The notes beneath the pieces are model-generated. The model saw only the letters and a list, made by a program, of their open reading frames with translations. It did no database searches and was not told the DNA's origin. Shown here piece after piece: positions 17,071-26,716 of a stretch of 64,000 bases of DNA. The translations under genes were made by a program, and so were the position numbers. Every line of letters begins with the position of its first letter. Within the stretch, counting starts at the first letter, position 1. Source of the stretch: Gleimia sp. 6138-11-ORH1 (GTDB taxonomy: Bacteria > Actinomycetota > Actinomycetes > Actinomycetales > Actinomycetaceae); contig NZ_JANUXV010000006.1 of NCBI RefSeq assembly GCF_024814355.1, positions 1-64,000 of the forward strand, read 5' to 3'.

Positions 17071-18315
17071 GTGGCAGAAACACTTCAACCAAATAACCAG
17101 CGTCTCCCCTTAGAACGTACCCGTCCAGGTGACCCCTACCGACCTACCCCCTATGTAGCAGGAGTAGCATCCGGTTTAGCACTCCACCTGGATATAAAAG
17201 TTGCCTACATTCGCTGGTTTTTCGTACTCATCAACCTATTCGCCTTCTTTGGTGCCGGAATTATCTTATACGTCTGGCTCTGGGCAACAGTAAAACCCAC
17301 CACCGATTACCGCGAATATAATGAAGAACGCCTGGCACAAAAACAAAAAATTGTGAACACCGGCTGGCAAATCCCGTCTTACATCCAAGGGATAATGCTA
17401 GCAACGCCTTTTTTACTAGTTAGCATAGTCGGACTAATGCATCTAAACGGCTGGTATCTACTTTCTGACTGGCATCTGGGCATCGCACTTCTGTCCAGTG
17501 GAATACTGATTATCTGGACCCAAACCCAAAATCTAAACCGCTGGATAAAACCCGCCGTAGCCACCCCCCTAACTTTGGGCTTCTTACTCCAAATCGGAGG
17601 GATCCTCTTAATCTCCGCCGCCGTGCAAATAGATGAACCCTGGGTGAATAACCTTTTCGTAGGTATAGCAATCCTAGCTTCGGTAACTCTTTCCCTGGCC
17701 CCATTCCTCATGTATTCCAACCAAGAATACCAAAATGCAAAATTAGAACGAGTACGCGAAACAGAACGAGCTGACATAGCCGCCCACCTACATGACTCCG
17801 TACTCCAAACACTCATGCTAATCAAAGCAAACGCAATGGACGCAGCGAAAGTAAAAAGCCTCGCAATCCAACAAGAACGCGAACTAAGAGCCTGGCTCTA
17901 CACCGGAGTTAAAGACACCCAAAAATCATTCTCTGAACAACTTAGACAAACTATTAGCGAAATTGAAACCAGCTACGGAACAGAAGTTGAAGCTGTCTGC
18001 GTGGGAGACACCACCCCCGGCCCCAATGAACTAACCATCATTGCTGCCACTGCCGAAGCCACAAAAAATGCGGTAAGACACGGAAAACCACCTGTGCGAG
18101 TATTCTCAGAAATACGCCCCGGACAAATCGACATCTACATACGCGACCACGGTTGCGGATTCACCCTAGAAAACATCGCCCCCGACAGGCACGGGGTTAA
18201 AGACTCAATTATCGGGCGAATGGAAAGAGCCGGCGGAACCGCAAAAATCCGTAAACTCGAACTAGGAACCGAAATACACCTAACCATTCCGCCCTCGGAA
18301 AAAGAAGGAAAATAA
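17071..18315 (+). CDS. Sensor histidine kinase with N-terminal PspC domain
   Basis: 414 residues from a GTG. A PspC domain spans about 22-76, with a membrane helix (VFF...YVWLWATVKP). Three or four more membrane helices lie at about 105-215. Then comes a HisKA_3-type dimerisation helix with the phospho-acceptor His241 (AAHLHDSVLQTL) and an HATPase domain (TEATKNAVRHGK; DHGCGF). This is a NarL-type membrane sensor kinase whose input is the PspC/transmembrane part, so envelope or membrane stress is the likely signal. It overlaps almost no sequence with the response regulator: two bases separate the genes. No ribosome site is visible before the GTG. Confidence 0.92.
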   Translation: MAETLQPNNQRLPLERTRPGDPYRPTPYVAGVASGLALHLDIKVAYIRWFFVLINLFAFFGAGIILYVWLWATVKPTTDYREYNEERLAQKQKIVNTGWQIPSYIQGIMLATPFLLVSIVGLMHLNGWYLLSDWHLGIALLSSGILIIWTQTQNLNRWIKPAVATPLTLGFLLQIGGILLISAAVQIDEPWVNNLFVGIAILASVTLSLAPFLMYSNQEYQNAKLERVRETERADIAAHLHDSVLQTLMLIKANAMDAAKVKSLAIQQERELRAWLYTGVKDTQKSFSEQLRQTISEIETSYGTEVEAVCVGDTTPGPNELTIIAATAEATKNAVRHGKPPVRVFSEIRPGQIDIYIRDHGCGFTLENIAPDRHGVKDSIIGRMERAGGTAKIRKLELGTEIHLTIPPSEKEGK

Positions 18316-18317
18316 CC

Positions 18318-18974
18318 ATGCCGGAACAACCAATTTCCGTGGTAATCATCGACGACCACCCACTGGTACGCGCAGGAATCCGCTTTGAACTCGAAAAATA
18401 CCCCACCCAAATCCAAATCGTTGGAGAAGCAGCCGACGTAGACAACGCTATTTCCCTGGTACAACAACTCACTCCCCAAGTTGCCCTTTTAGACGTACAT
18501 ATGCCAGGAGGAACCGGCGGAGGCGGAGCAGAAGTAGCTGCCCGCTGCAAAAACAGCCCCACCCGCTTTCTGGCACTCTCCGTTTCAGACGCAGCCGAAG
18601 ACGTAGTTGCAGTGATCCGCGCCGGCGCTCGCGGATACGTCACCAAAACTATTTCCACCCCCGAACTAATCCAAGCAATTGAACGAGTCGGTGCCGGTGA
18701 CGCAGCTTTCTCACCCCGCTTAGCTGGTTTTGTTTTAGATGCTTTCGGAAGTACCCAAACTAATGTCACCGATGAAGAACTTGATCTTCTTTCTACCCGC
18801 GAACAAGAAGTAATGCGTTTGATAGCTCGTGGATATACCTACAAGGAAGCGGCAGCAGAACTATTCATCTCAATTAAAACGATAGAAACCCACGTTTCAG
18901 CCGTACTTAGAAAGTTACAACTATCCAATCGAAATGAATTAACACATTGGGCAAGCCAGCGGAATTTAATATGA
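18318..18974 (+). CDS. Two-component response regulator, NarL/LuxR type
   Basis: 218 residues. The receiver domain has the acidic pair IIDDHPL (residues 10-16) and phospho-acceptor Asp59 in VALLDVHMPGG; the C-terminal LuxR helix-turn-helix reads LSTREQEVMRLIARGYTYKEAA...KTIETHVSAVLRKL. It begins 2 bp after the PspC kinase and should be its partner. The likely targets are the divergent PspC operon and its own operon, both bordered by a palindrome at 17051 (inference). Confidence 0.94.
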   Translation: MPEQPISVVIIDDHPLVRAGIRFELEKYPTQIQIVGEAADVDNAISLVQQLTPQVALLDVHMPGGTGGGGAEVAARCKNSPTRFLALSVSDAAEDVVAVIRAGARGYVTKTISTPELIQAIERVGAGDAAFSPRLAGFVLDAFGSTQTNVTDEELDLLSTREQEVMRLIARGYTYKEAAAELFISIKTIETHVSAVLRKLQLSNRNELTHWASQRNLI

Positions 18975-18980
18975 GCATAC

Positions 18981-19002
18981 ATGTGGCAATGAGTTGTCAC
19001 AT
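18981..19002 (+). terminator. Weak stem-loop after the response regulator
   Basis: ATGTGGCAA (18981-18989) and TTGTCACAT (18994-19002) form a 9-bp stem, one G-T pair, with a TGAG loop. Only TAGTTTAA follows, so it is a weak terminator at best. Confidence 0.35.
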
Positions 19003-19016
19003 TAGTTTAATATGTG

Positions 19017-19048
19017 TGAGTAGACTGATTACAAAATGAGTAGACTGA
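19017..19048. repeat. 12-bp direct repeat upstream of oxyR
   Basis: TGAGTAGACTGA occurs at 19017-19028 and 19037-19048, exactly 20 bp apart (about two helical turns), 37 bp before the oxyR start. The phasing suggests a protein binding to one face of the DNA. Confidence 0.5.
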
Positions 19049-19084
19049 CCTAATAAATTCATATTCACACACAGTAAGGAAGCC

Positions 19085-20002
19085 ATGAATATCCGTGACT
19101 TGCATTACTTTATCACCCTAGTTGATGAACGCAGCTTCACCAAAGCTGCGCAACGCTGCGGGGTATCTCAGCCAACTCTCTCAACACAAATCCGCAAACT
19201 TGAAGAAAAAATCGGGGCTACTTTAGTTGAACGCACCAGCCAAGGAATCATCATAACTCCAGTTGGGCAAGAAATTTTAGACTATGCTCGGGGCATCATT
19301 GAAAAAGCCGAAGCTATTCAACACTTCGCTGAGCGTGCCCGTGACCCACACTCAGGTACCTTCACCCTGGGTCTCTTTACAACCCTGGGACCCTACCTAT
19401 TGCCACGCATTATGGGGCGTATCCGTACAGAATTGCCAAATATCACCGTACGGCTAGTAGAAGATAAAAATGAAGTCCTCCAAGAAATGCTCATTAAAGG
19501 AGAACTGGACGGGGTAGTTTTAGGGGAAATCCCGCAAGACGAACGTCTGGTAGTAAAACCACTTTTCAAAGAAGACTTTGTATTCGGTTCTACTAAAGAT
19601 CACCCACTGGCTAACTTAGAGCGCCCCTTAAAAGTTGAAGACCTGCAGTCTACTGAACTATTAGTTTTAAATGAAGGACACTGTCTAACAACTCAGTCGC
19701 TAGAAATTTGCCGCACTGCCCATGCGAAACAAATGGATTTTCGTGCGTCCTCTTTCCCCGTGCTCTGCAATATGGTTGCATCCGGTTATGGAGCTACCCT
19801 ACTTCCCCGCCTCTCAGTTATCCCCCCAATTCAGAATCCAGACGGATTACACATTACGGAATTTGGTGAGAACGGGCCGTCGCGTACCGTTTACTTCGCG
19901 ATGCGCGCCTCTTCACCGCTTTACCCAATCGGGGAAGCCCTCCAAGAAATCATTAGAGAAGTTGCCCCAGAAGCCTCTGCAGGGGCAACTGACTTAAACT
20001 AA
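19085..20002 (+). CDS. oxyR: OxyR-like LysR-family peroxide sensor
   Basis: 305 residues. The N-terminal LysR helix-turn-helix (MNIRDLHYFITLVDERSFTK...SQPTLSTQIRKLE) leads to an effector domain containing NEGHCLTTQSLEICR. Its cysteines at about 200 and 209 are nine residues apart in GHC...C, matching the redox pair Cys199/Cys208 of E. coli OxyR that forms a disulfide on H2O2 exposure. AAGGAAG precedes the ATG. No catalase or peroxiredoxin gene is next to it, so its targets are elsewhere. A stem-loop follows. Confidence 0.9.
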   Translation: MNIRDLHYFITLVDERSFTKAAQRCGVSQPTLSTQIRKLEEKIGATLVERTSQGIIITPVGQEILDYARGIIEKAEAIQHFAERARDPHSGTFTLGLFTTLGPYLLPRIMGRIRTELPNITVRLVEDKNEVLQEMLIKGELDGVVLGEIPQDERLVVKPLFKEDFVFGSTKDHPLANLERPLKVEDLQSTELLVLNEGHCLTTQSLEICRTAHAKQMDFRASSFPVLCNMVASGYGATLLPRLSVIPPIQNPDGLHITEFGENGPSRTVYFAMRASSPLYPIGEALQEIIREVAPEASAGATDLN

Positions 20003-20006
20003 ACGC

Positions 20007-20047
20007 TTTGCGGGTGAGTTTTTAGATTTAGAAAACTCACCCGCAAA
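20007..20047 (+). terminator. Stem-loop terminator after oxyR
   Basis: TTTGCGGGTGAGTTTT (20007-20022) pairs perfectly with AAAACTCACCCGCAAA (20032-20047), a 16-bp stem starting 5 bp after the oxyR stop. The + strand lacks a long T-run behind it. Confidence 0.7.
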
Positions 20048-20079
20048 ACTATAAATATAAGCCTGTCTGTCGATACTGG

Positions 20080-20091
20080 TAGGGTATTAGT
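20080..20091 (+). promoter_or_regulatory. -10 element of a probable leaderless pcrA mRNA
   Basis: TAGGGT (20080-20085) lies 6 bp before the GTG start at 20092, with no ribosome site between, the spacing expected when transcription begins on the start codon. Confidence 0.5.
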
Positions 20092-22734
20092 GTGAGTCAA
20101 ATAGGTACATATAACCCCGCTGTAGCTCTTCCTGGATTGCCCCCGGTAGAAGACCTACTTATAGTTACTTCCCCCCATCAGCAGCAGGCTGAAAAAACCC
20201 ACCAAAACAGTGATTTTTCAGTGAACGCTGACTGTGACAAACTGCTGCAGGGACTTAATCCGCAGCAGCAAGAAGCGGTTACACACTCCGGTAGCCCACT
20301 GCTGATTATCGCCGGAGCAGGATCAGGAAAAACTCGGGTGCTGACTCATCGGATTGCATATTTACTCTGCACCGGCCGGGCCCGTGCCGGAGAAATATTA
20401 GCAATTACCTTCACGAATAAAGCAGCCGCAGAAATGCGAGAGCGGGTAAATCAACTGGTGGGTGCCACCGCGAATCGAATGTGGGTATTTACCTTTCACT
20501 CCGCCTGCGTGCGAATCCTTAGAGAACAGTATCAGGCAGCCGGAATGCGGTCGAGTTTCACCATTTACGACGCAGCAGACTCACAAAAACTCCTGGGAAT
20601 AATAACTAAGAACCTGAACATTGACACAAAACGATTCACGCTGAAACTACTAGGATCGCGCATTTCAGACTTGAAAAACGAGCTAATTACCTGGCAAGAA
20701 TACCAAGAAAATGCCCCGAACGATCCCGTATCTAAAGTGGTAGCCCAGGTGTATCAGCAGTACCAACGCCAACTTACCGAAGCAAATGCGGTTGATTTTG
20801 ACGATCTAATTATGAAAGTGGTGCAACTGCTCCAAAGCAATCCCGCGGTGGCAGAACACTACCGGCGGCGTTTCCGCCACATCCTGGTAGATGAATATCA
20901 AGATACCAACCACGCACAATATGTGCTGGTCAGAGAATTAATTGGAAATGGCGCAGACCTTCCCGCCGGAGAACTAACCGTAGTGGGTGACTCAGACCAG
21001 TCAATCTACGCTTTCCGCGGTGCCACCATACGCAATATTGAGGAATTTGAAAAAGATTTCCAAAATGCGCACACAGTGGTACTGGAACAAAACTACCGTT
21101 CCACTCAAAATATTCTGTCAGCAGCCAATGCGGTTATTTCAAAAAACTATGGGCGCCGCGCTAAAGCTCTGTGGACAGCCTCTGGAGCTGGAGAACTAAT
21201 TGCCTATGACGCAGCTGAATCAGAATACGATGAAGCTAAAATAGTGGTTCAAGAAATCAGCCGTTTAACTCCAAGCGAATACAAATACGGAGAAATAGCG
21301 ATCTTTTATCGCACCAACTCTCAGTCACGCGCCCTGGAAGAACAACTTGTCAGAGCAGGGATTCCGTATCGAGTAGTGGGCGGCACAAAGTTCTACGAAC
21401 GCAAAGAAATCAAAGACGCTTTAGCCTACCTACAAGTTATTGCCAACCCAGATGATGCAGTGGCAATTCGGCGGATTATCAATACCCCCCGCAGAGGAAT
21501 CGGAGACAAAGCCGAACAAGTATTGGCCGCCCACGCGCAAATGGAAGGAATCAGTTTCGGAGCAGCTGCACGACAAGTGTGGATCCAAAAAGGGTGCGAC
21601 CAGGGGGAAGCAAAAACCGTTGAAGTAAGCCCAGCCGCCTGGGAACAGCAAATTCGGGAAGCCCTCATTGAAAATCCAGCTCCGCTGGCAGGCTTAACTG
21701 CGCGAGCATTAAACTCAATCGCCGCCTTTTGGGGAGCGATTGAAACTATGCAAGTGTATGCCAAGGAGCATTCCATTGCAGAAGTTCTGGATCAGATTTT
21801 AGATGTTACCGGATACCTAGAAGAACTACGCCGATCTAAAGACCCGCAGGATTTAAACCGCGTGGAAAACCTGGCTGAACTACATTCTGTTGCCACCGAC
21901 TTTGCTAAAGCTAACCCCACTGGGCAACTCCACGACTTTTTAGAAAGAGTTGCCCTGGTAGCAGACGCCGACCAGGTAGCTTCAGAAAGTGAAAATGCCG
22001 GAGAAATCACCCTGATGACAGTGCATACAGCTAAAGGGTTAGAATTTCCCGTAGTTTTCGTAACCGGATTAGAAGACGGCACTTTCCCGCATCAACGATC
22101 CTTAATGGAAGTATCTGAACTGGCCGAAGAAAGACGCCTAGCTTATGTGGCAATCACTCGAGCTAGGAAAAAACTCTACCTATCGCGCGCTGCAGTGCGA
22201 TCTGCCTGGGGGACCCCAACAGATCTGCCACCTTCAAGATTTTTAGACGACATTCCCAGCGAACTATTAGAAATACGCCGAGGGCAAACACAAATGGATC
22301 GCTACCGCAGTGGTGGTTATGGCGCCGGAAATGGAATTAGAAACAGGGGCACCAGCTACCGGCAAAGTAGCTCAGCCACCGAAGGATACGCGGCAGGTTC
22401 AGCTGATGATGATTTTGCTCCCGCATTTGGAAGTGGGTTAAGTTACCGCGGCCCCCGCAGCGCTTCAGAATATGAGATGGAAACGCTTAAATCTGAAGCA
22501 ACTTTATCAATCGCGCAAAAACTCTCTCAGCAGCAAAAACAGCCGGCTGAAGCGACCTCGGAAAGTGAGGGAATTTCCCTTAAAATCGGGGATAAAGTAC
22601 GCCACGCTAGCTACGGAACTGGCATCGTAATCGGCATGGAAGGAAGCGGAAAATCAACTGTCGCAAATGTTGATTTTGGCGACGGGAAAGGTAAGCGACT
22701 CATGCTACGCTACGCACCCCTAGAAAAGCTGTAA
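20092..22734 (+). CDS. pcrA: UvrD/PcrA-type superfamily 1 DNA helicase
   Basis: 880 residues. An extra ~50-residue N-terminus precedes the Q-motif (LNPQQQEAV) and Walker A GAGSGKT (75-81); then DEYQDTNHAQ (Walker B), QNYRST, VGGTKFYERKEIKDALAYL, TVHTAKGLEFPVVFVTGLEDG and ITRARKKLYLSRA. The last ~45 residues (KIGDKVRHASYGTGIVIGME...) form the Tudor-like C-terminal domain that in PcrA/UvrD1 binds RNA polymerase. So it is a 3'-5' helicase of nucleotide excision repair and transcription-conflict removal. Low-complexity linkers (about 735-840) join the core to the Tudor part. The GTG start is the only one next to a promoter-like -10. Confidence 0.95.
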   Translation: MSQIGTYNPAVALPGLPPVEDLLIVTSPHQQQAEKTHQNSDFSVNADCDKLLQGLNPQQQEAVTHSGSPLLIIAGAGSGKTRVLTHRIAYLLCTGRARAGEILAITFTNKAAAEMRERVNQLVGATANRMWVFTFHSACVRILREQYQAAGMRSSFTIYDAADSQKLLGIITKNLNIDTKRFTLKLLGSRISDLKNELITWQEYQENAPNDPVSKVVAQVYQQYQRQLTEANAVDFDDLIMKVVQLLQSNPAVAEHYRRRFRHILVDEYQDTNHAQYVLVRELIGNGADLPAGELTVVGDSDQSIYAFRGATIRNIEEFEKDFQNAHTVVLEQNYRSTQNILSAANAVISKNYGRRAKALWTASGAGELIAYDAAESEYDEAKIVVQEISRLTPSEYKYGEIAIFYRTNSQSRALEEQLVRAGIPYRVVGGTKFYERKEIKDALAYLQVIANPDDAVAIRRIINTPRRGIGDKAEQVLAAHAQMEGISFGAAARQVWIQKGCDQGEAKTVEVSPAAWEQQIREALIENPAPLAGLTARALNSIAAFWGAIETMQVYAKEHSIAEVLDQILDVTGYLEELRRSKDPQDLNRVENLAELHSVATDFAKANPTGQLHDFLERVALVADADQVASESENAGEITLMTVHTAKGLEFPVVFVTGLEDGTFPHQRSLMEVSELAEERRLAYVAITRARKKLYLSRAAVRSAWGTPTDLPPSRFLDDIPSELLEIRRGQTQMDRYRSGGYGAGNGIRNRGTSYRQSSSATEGYAAGSADDDFAPAFGSGLSYRGPRSASEYEMETLKSEATLSIAQKLSQQQKQPAEATSESEGISLKIGDKVRHASYGTGIVIGMEGSGKSTVANVDFGDGKGKRLMLRYAPLEKL

Positions 22735-22793
22735 CATAATAGTTGTAACAATTAAACGCAACCGAAGCGTTTAAGAACCGGAAGGAAATCAGC

Positions 22794-23960
22794 GTGGATC
22801 TCTTTGAATACCAAGCCCGCGACCTTTTTGAAGCTCATGGCGTGCCCGTCCTAAAAGGCATTGTAGTTAATACTGCTGAAGCAGCAGAACAAGCAGCTGA
22901 AACTATCGCAAGCCCAGTAGTTGTAGTCAAAGCTCAAGTAAAAGTAGGGGGACGAGGTAAAGCCGGAGGCGTTAAACTGGCGAAAACTCCCGCTGAAGCA
23001 AAAGAACACGCTGACGCTATCCTCGGAATGGATATCAAAGGGCACACCGTAGCGAAAGTGATGATCGCCCAGGGCGCAACCATCGCAGAAGAATACTATT
23101 TCTCAATACTTTTAGATCGCGCCAACCGCTGCCACCTGGCCATGTGCTCAAAAGAAGGTGGCGTAGACATTGAAACGCTTGCTAAGGAACGCCCAGAAGC
23201 CCTGGCTAAAGTTCCCCTGGATGCTTCAGTAGGGATAGACGAAGCAAAAGCGAAAGAGATTCTCACCCAAGCAGGATTTGAAACCGCAGAACAAGAAAAG
23301 CTCATCCCAGTTTTAGTGAAACTCTGGGAAGTTTACGCAAAAGAAGACGCAACTTTAGTGGAAGTAAATCCCCTGGTAAAAATTGCTACCGGAGACATCA
23401 TTGCCCTGGACGGTAAAGTCTCATTGGACGACAACTCCATCTTCCGCCACCCAGAACACGCTGAACTAAAAGACCTCACCGCAGAAGATCCCTTAGAATC
23501 AAAAGCTAAAGCAGCGGGACTAAACTACGTGCGTCTAAACGGGGAAGTAGGCATCATCGGAAACGGTGCCGGACTGGTCATGTCCACCCTTGACGTAGTT
23601 GCCTACGCCGGCGAAAAATACGGAGTACGACCCGCCAACTTCCTGGACATTGGTGGGGGAGCCTCAGCCGAAATAATGGCAAAAGGGTTAGACATTATTC
23701 TTGGAGACGAACAGGTTAAATCTTGCTTAGTGAATGTCTTTGGAGGAATCACCGCCTGCGACCAAGTAGCCAAAGGTGTAATCGGCGCGTTAGAACTGCT
23801 TGGCGAAAATGCGACTAAACCGATTGTGGTTCGTTTAGACGGCAATAAAGTAGCAGAAGGACGCCAAATACTGGTAGAAGCAAATCATCCGTTAGTAACA
23901 ATGGTTGAAACCATGGACGGGGCAGCAGCTAAAGCAGCTGAGCTGGCCGCGGGAGCATAG
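22794..23960 (+). CDS. sucC: Succinyl-CoA synthetase, beta subunit (ADP/GDP-forming)
   Basis: 388 residues, standard length; GTG start behind GGAAGGAA. With SucD it interconverts succinyl-CoA and succinate with nucleotide triphosphate formation in the TCA cycle. Seen: [19 protein letters not shown], the ATP-grasp segment [18 protein letters not shown] (about 45-62), EVNPLV for metal binding, and the C-terminal [14 protein letters not shown]. sucD follows after 10 bp. This pair directly precedes the DUF6350-purN-purH cluster, as in many Actinobacteria. Confidence 0.97.
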   Translation: MDLFEYQARDLFEAHGVPVLKGIVVNTAEAAEQAAETIASPVVVVKAQVKVGGRGKAGGVKLAKTPAEAKEHADAILGMDIKGHTVAKVMIAQGATIAEEYYFSILLDRANRCHLAMCSKEGGVDIETLAKERPEALAKVPLDASVGIDEAKAKEILTQAGFETAEQEKLIPVLVKLWEVYAKEDATLVEVNPLVKIATGDIIALDGKVSLDDNSIFRHPEHAELKDLTAEDPLESKAKAAGLNYVRLNGEVGIIGNGAGLVMSTLDVVAYAGEKYGVRPANFLDIGGGASAEIMAKGLDIILGDEQVKSCLVNVFGGITACDQVAKGVIGALELLGENATKPIVVRLDGNKVAEGRQILVEANHPLVTMVETMDGAAAKAAELAAGA

Positions 23961-23970
23961 GGAGAAAAAC

Positions 23971-24897
23971 ATGGCTATCTTTTTAAATCGCGACTCCAAA
24001 GTCATTGTCCAAGGTATGACAGGTGCAGAAGGCACAAAACACACTACCCGAATGATTGCTTCAGGCACTCAAATTGTTGGCGGAGTAAACCCGCGCAAAG
24101 CCGGTGAAATCCAGAAATTTGAAATCACCCCCTACGGTCCTTTAGCCGACCAGGTGCGAGCCGGAACCTATGAAGTCCCCGTTTACGGGACAGTAGCGGA
24201 AGCAAAAGCAGCCACCGGCGCAAACATTTCGGTGATTTTCGTACCCCCGCGCTTCACCAAAGATGCGGTTTTAGAAGCAGTTGCCGCCAAAATAGAACTA
24301 ATTGTAGTGATTACCGAGGGCGTTCCCGTCCAAGACTCCGTAGAATTCCGCCAAGCTGCCGCCGCCGCAGGTGTACGCTTAATCGGCCCAAACTGCCCCG
24401 GAATTATTTCCCCCGGACAATCCAATGTAGGGATTACCCCCGCAGATATCACTGGGCCGGGCAGAATTGGTTTAGTTTCTAAATCCGGGACACTTACCTA
24501 CCAGATGATGTACGAGCTGGCCGATCTGGGATTCACTACTTGTATTGGTATCGGCGGAGATCCAGTTATCGGGACCATTCACATTGACGCCCTCGCCGCC
24601 TTTGAAGCTGATCCGGAAACCGACGTAATCGTGATGATCGGAGAAATCGGGGGAGACGCAGAAGAAAGAGCCGCCGAATATATTGCTGCTCATGTGACGA
24701 AACCAGTAGTTGGCTATGTGGCTGGCTTCACCGCTCCAGAAGGAAAAACTATGGGGCATGCCGGCGCAATTGTTTCGGGATCTTCAGGCACCGCCGCAGC
24801 GAAGAAAGACGCTTTAGAAGCAGTAGGTGTTAAGGTAGGAAAGACCCCAACTGAAACCGCTAACTTGGTTCGCGAGGTAATCGCCACCCTGGGGTGA
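23971..24897 (+). CDS. sucD: Succinyl-CoA synthetase, alpha subunit
   Basis: 308 residues from the ATG at 23971 (GGGAGAAAAAC before it); an upstream in-frame start inside sucC is spurious. [21 protein letters not shown] is the CoA-binding N-terminus; [11 protein letters not shown] and [10 protein letters not shown] are family blocks; the active-site phosphohistidine is in [13 protein letters not shown] (His about 252). It forms the ligase heterodimer with SucC. A 16-bp gap leads to the DUF6350 gene. Confidence 0.97.
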   Translation: MAIFLNRDSKVIVQGMTGAEGTKHTTRMIASGTQIVGGVNPRKAGEIQKFEITPYGPLADQVRAGTYEVPVYGTVAEAKAATGANISVIFVPPRFTKDAVLEAVAAKIELIVVITEGVPVQDSVEFRQAAAAAGVRLIGPNCPGIISPGQSNVGITPADITGPGRIGLVSKSGTLTYQMMYELADLGFTTCIGIGGDPVIGTIHIDALAAFEADPETDVIVMIGEIGGDAEERAAEYIAAHVTKPVVGYVAGFTAPEGKTMGHAGAIVSGSSGTAAAKKDALEAVGVKVGKTPTETANLVREVIATLG

Positions 24898-24913
24898 ACC
24901 ATCGGTTTGGATA

Positions 24914-26716
24914 ATGCAAAGAAATCCGGATAACACACCCACAGAAGCACTCTCCCAACTGGGACATGAAACTTCCGCTCCAACAGCTGATTCTTCAGCA
25001 ACCCCAGAAGAAAACACTGTTAGAGCGCCCTTTGAAGAAATCTCATCGGAAAAAGAAGTTTCTGAACCAATCGCCCCAGTGCCCAAAGGCGATAAGAAAG
25101 AGACATTACCTCGCGTAAAAACGGGAACTCCTTCTGCCGCCGTCCGCGCAGCTGCGCAAAAACGCGCTAAAGAACTGGAAGAAAAACAGCGGCCCGTAAT
25201 CATTTTGCAGATTACGAAAACGCATTGGAAACTTCTTTTCGGAGCTGTCCTTGCCGTTATGGTCAGTTTAATACCCGCCTTTGCGGTAACTGCAGCGGCT
25301 TTTATTTTCACTGCTTCAAACCGCTGGGTATTAGAAACAAACTGGGATACAGTAAACCAGATTAGCTTTGAACTGTGGGCCCTGGGCTTTTTCGCCCCGG
25401 CGCAAGTAAGCGAAGTAGGTTTTAGACTCACCCCACTACTAATTACCGGTTTAACTTTGCTCACCTTGGTATTGGTAACCAGAAATACTGGGGCAAAAAC
25501 ATGGTTACAAGCTGGGATAGTTCCCCTGGGATTTAGCCTGTTAAGTACGCTCCTGGTGATTTCATTTGCTAAGTACGTAAACTTGCTTCCAACTATTTTT
25601 GGTATCTGGCTACTGGCGGCATTTGCCTGGCTAATAACTTTCCAACGTTGGTCTGAACGACCACCAAAATGGGAAATAATCCAACCCTACCAGCTGGCGG
25701 TGAAACACTTAAAAGTCTGGGGGCTTACCCTCTTAACTGGAACTACCTTAGCTGTAGGTATTGCCAACTATTTGGGATGGCAAAGAGTAGTAGGCATTCA
25801 TGAGCTGCTTAACGCCAGTAGTGCAGACACAGTAGTGATTATTTTCGCCCAGCTGCTGTTCTTACCGAATATTCTAGCTACTGCCGGCGCCTGGTATAGT
25901 GGCGCAGGATTTTATACTGCAACAGACGCATTACAAACGCCGAGCCAAGCAATAATTATGCCGATCCCAGCTATTCCAGAACTGGGAATCATTCCCCAAA
26001 CGCCGGTGGGGAGTTGGGTGATAATCTTCCCCATTATTTTAGGGATTTTAGCTGGAGGAATCATAGCGTGGATGCAGCGGGAATATTCCCTAACTGAGAT
26101 CCTAAAAAATTATTTAGTGTCCTTCCCCCTATTTGCTTCCTGCCTATTTTTTGTAATGTGGGCCAGTTCGGGAACTTATGGGAGTGGGAGACTTAGTCTA
26201 CTGGGGCCAAACTGGATTCCAGCTGGGCTCTATCTAACCATTGAACTGGCTGGAACTTCATTTTTGGTAATGGTTTTACTGCACCAAACCACCTTAGAAA
26301 GACTGAAACTACTTGCCGTTTCGTCAGAAGAAATTAACTTAACCCAGTTAGAAGATTCCCTTGCAGAAAACGAATCCGCCGAACTTTTAACAGACTCAGA
26401 AATTGCGGAAACAACAGAGCTACTTTTGTTACAAAGCGGAGAGCTAACTGAAGAAAAACCCAGCCCAAGCTCTGGTACAACGGAAACAGAGCTGGAACCC
26501 GAAACGGAACCGGAAACAGAGCTGGAACCTGAAACGGAACCGGAAACAGAGCTGGAACCTGAAACGGAACCGGAAACAGAGCTGGAACCTGAAACGGAAC
26601 CGGAAACAGAGCTGGAACCTGAAACGGAACCAGAAACAGAAACTGAATCCACCACAACAGCAGAAGAAGCCCCAACCACAGGAATAAAACAAACAGATGA
26701 CGAAAAACTCCCCTAA
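24914..26716 (+). CDS. DUF6350 family polytopic membrane protein with repeat tail
   Basis: 600 residues. A charged, disordered N-terminus (~95 residues) precedes about ten membrane helices (100-465), as in the DUF6350 family that sits between sucD and purN in many Actinobacteria and whose function is not established. The cytoplasmic-looking C-terminus holds five copies of the decapeptide ELEPETEPET encoded by a 30-bp tandem repeat, then a Thr/Glu tail. It starts 16 bp after sucD without a clear ribosome site and overlaps the purN start by 20 bp, so it is co-transcribed with both. The acidic tail is probably variable between strains. Confidence 0.85.
   Translation: MQRNPDNTPTEALSQLGHETSAPTADSSATPEENTVRAPFEEISSEKEVSEPIAPVPKGDKKETLPRVKTGTPSAAVRAAAQKRAKELEEKQRPVIILQITKTHWKLLFGAVLAVMVSLIPAFAVTAAAFIFTASNRWVLETNWDTVNQISFELWALGFFAPAQVSEVGFRLTPLLITGLTLLTLVLVTRNTGAKTWLQAGIVPLGFSLLSTLLVISFAKYVNLLPTIFGIWLLAAFAWLITFQRWSERPPKWEIIQPYQLAVKHLKVWGLTLLTGTTLAVGIANYLGWQRVVGIHELLNASSADTVVIIFAQLLFLPNILATAGAWYSGAGFYTATDALQTPSQAIIMPIPAIPELGIIPQTPVGSWVIIFPIILGILAGGIIAWMQREYSLTEILKNYLVSFPLFASCLFFVMWASSGTYGSGRLSLLGPNWIPAGLYLTIELAGTSFLVMVLLHQTTLERLKLLAVSSEEINLTQLEDSLAENESAELLTDSEIAETTELLLLQSGELTEEKPSPSSGTTETELEPETEPETELEPETEPETELEPETEPETELEPETEPETELEPETEPETETESTTTAEEAPTTGIKQTDDEKLP
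26481..26640 (+). repeat. 30-bp tandem repeat coding for ELEPETEPET
   Basis: Five in-frame 30-bp units (26491-26520 to 26611-26640) after a 10-bp partial unit. They differ at only two positions (CCC/CCT near 26500 and CCA/CCG near 26631), which points to recent expansion by slippage or recombination. Confidence 0.93.
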
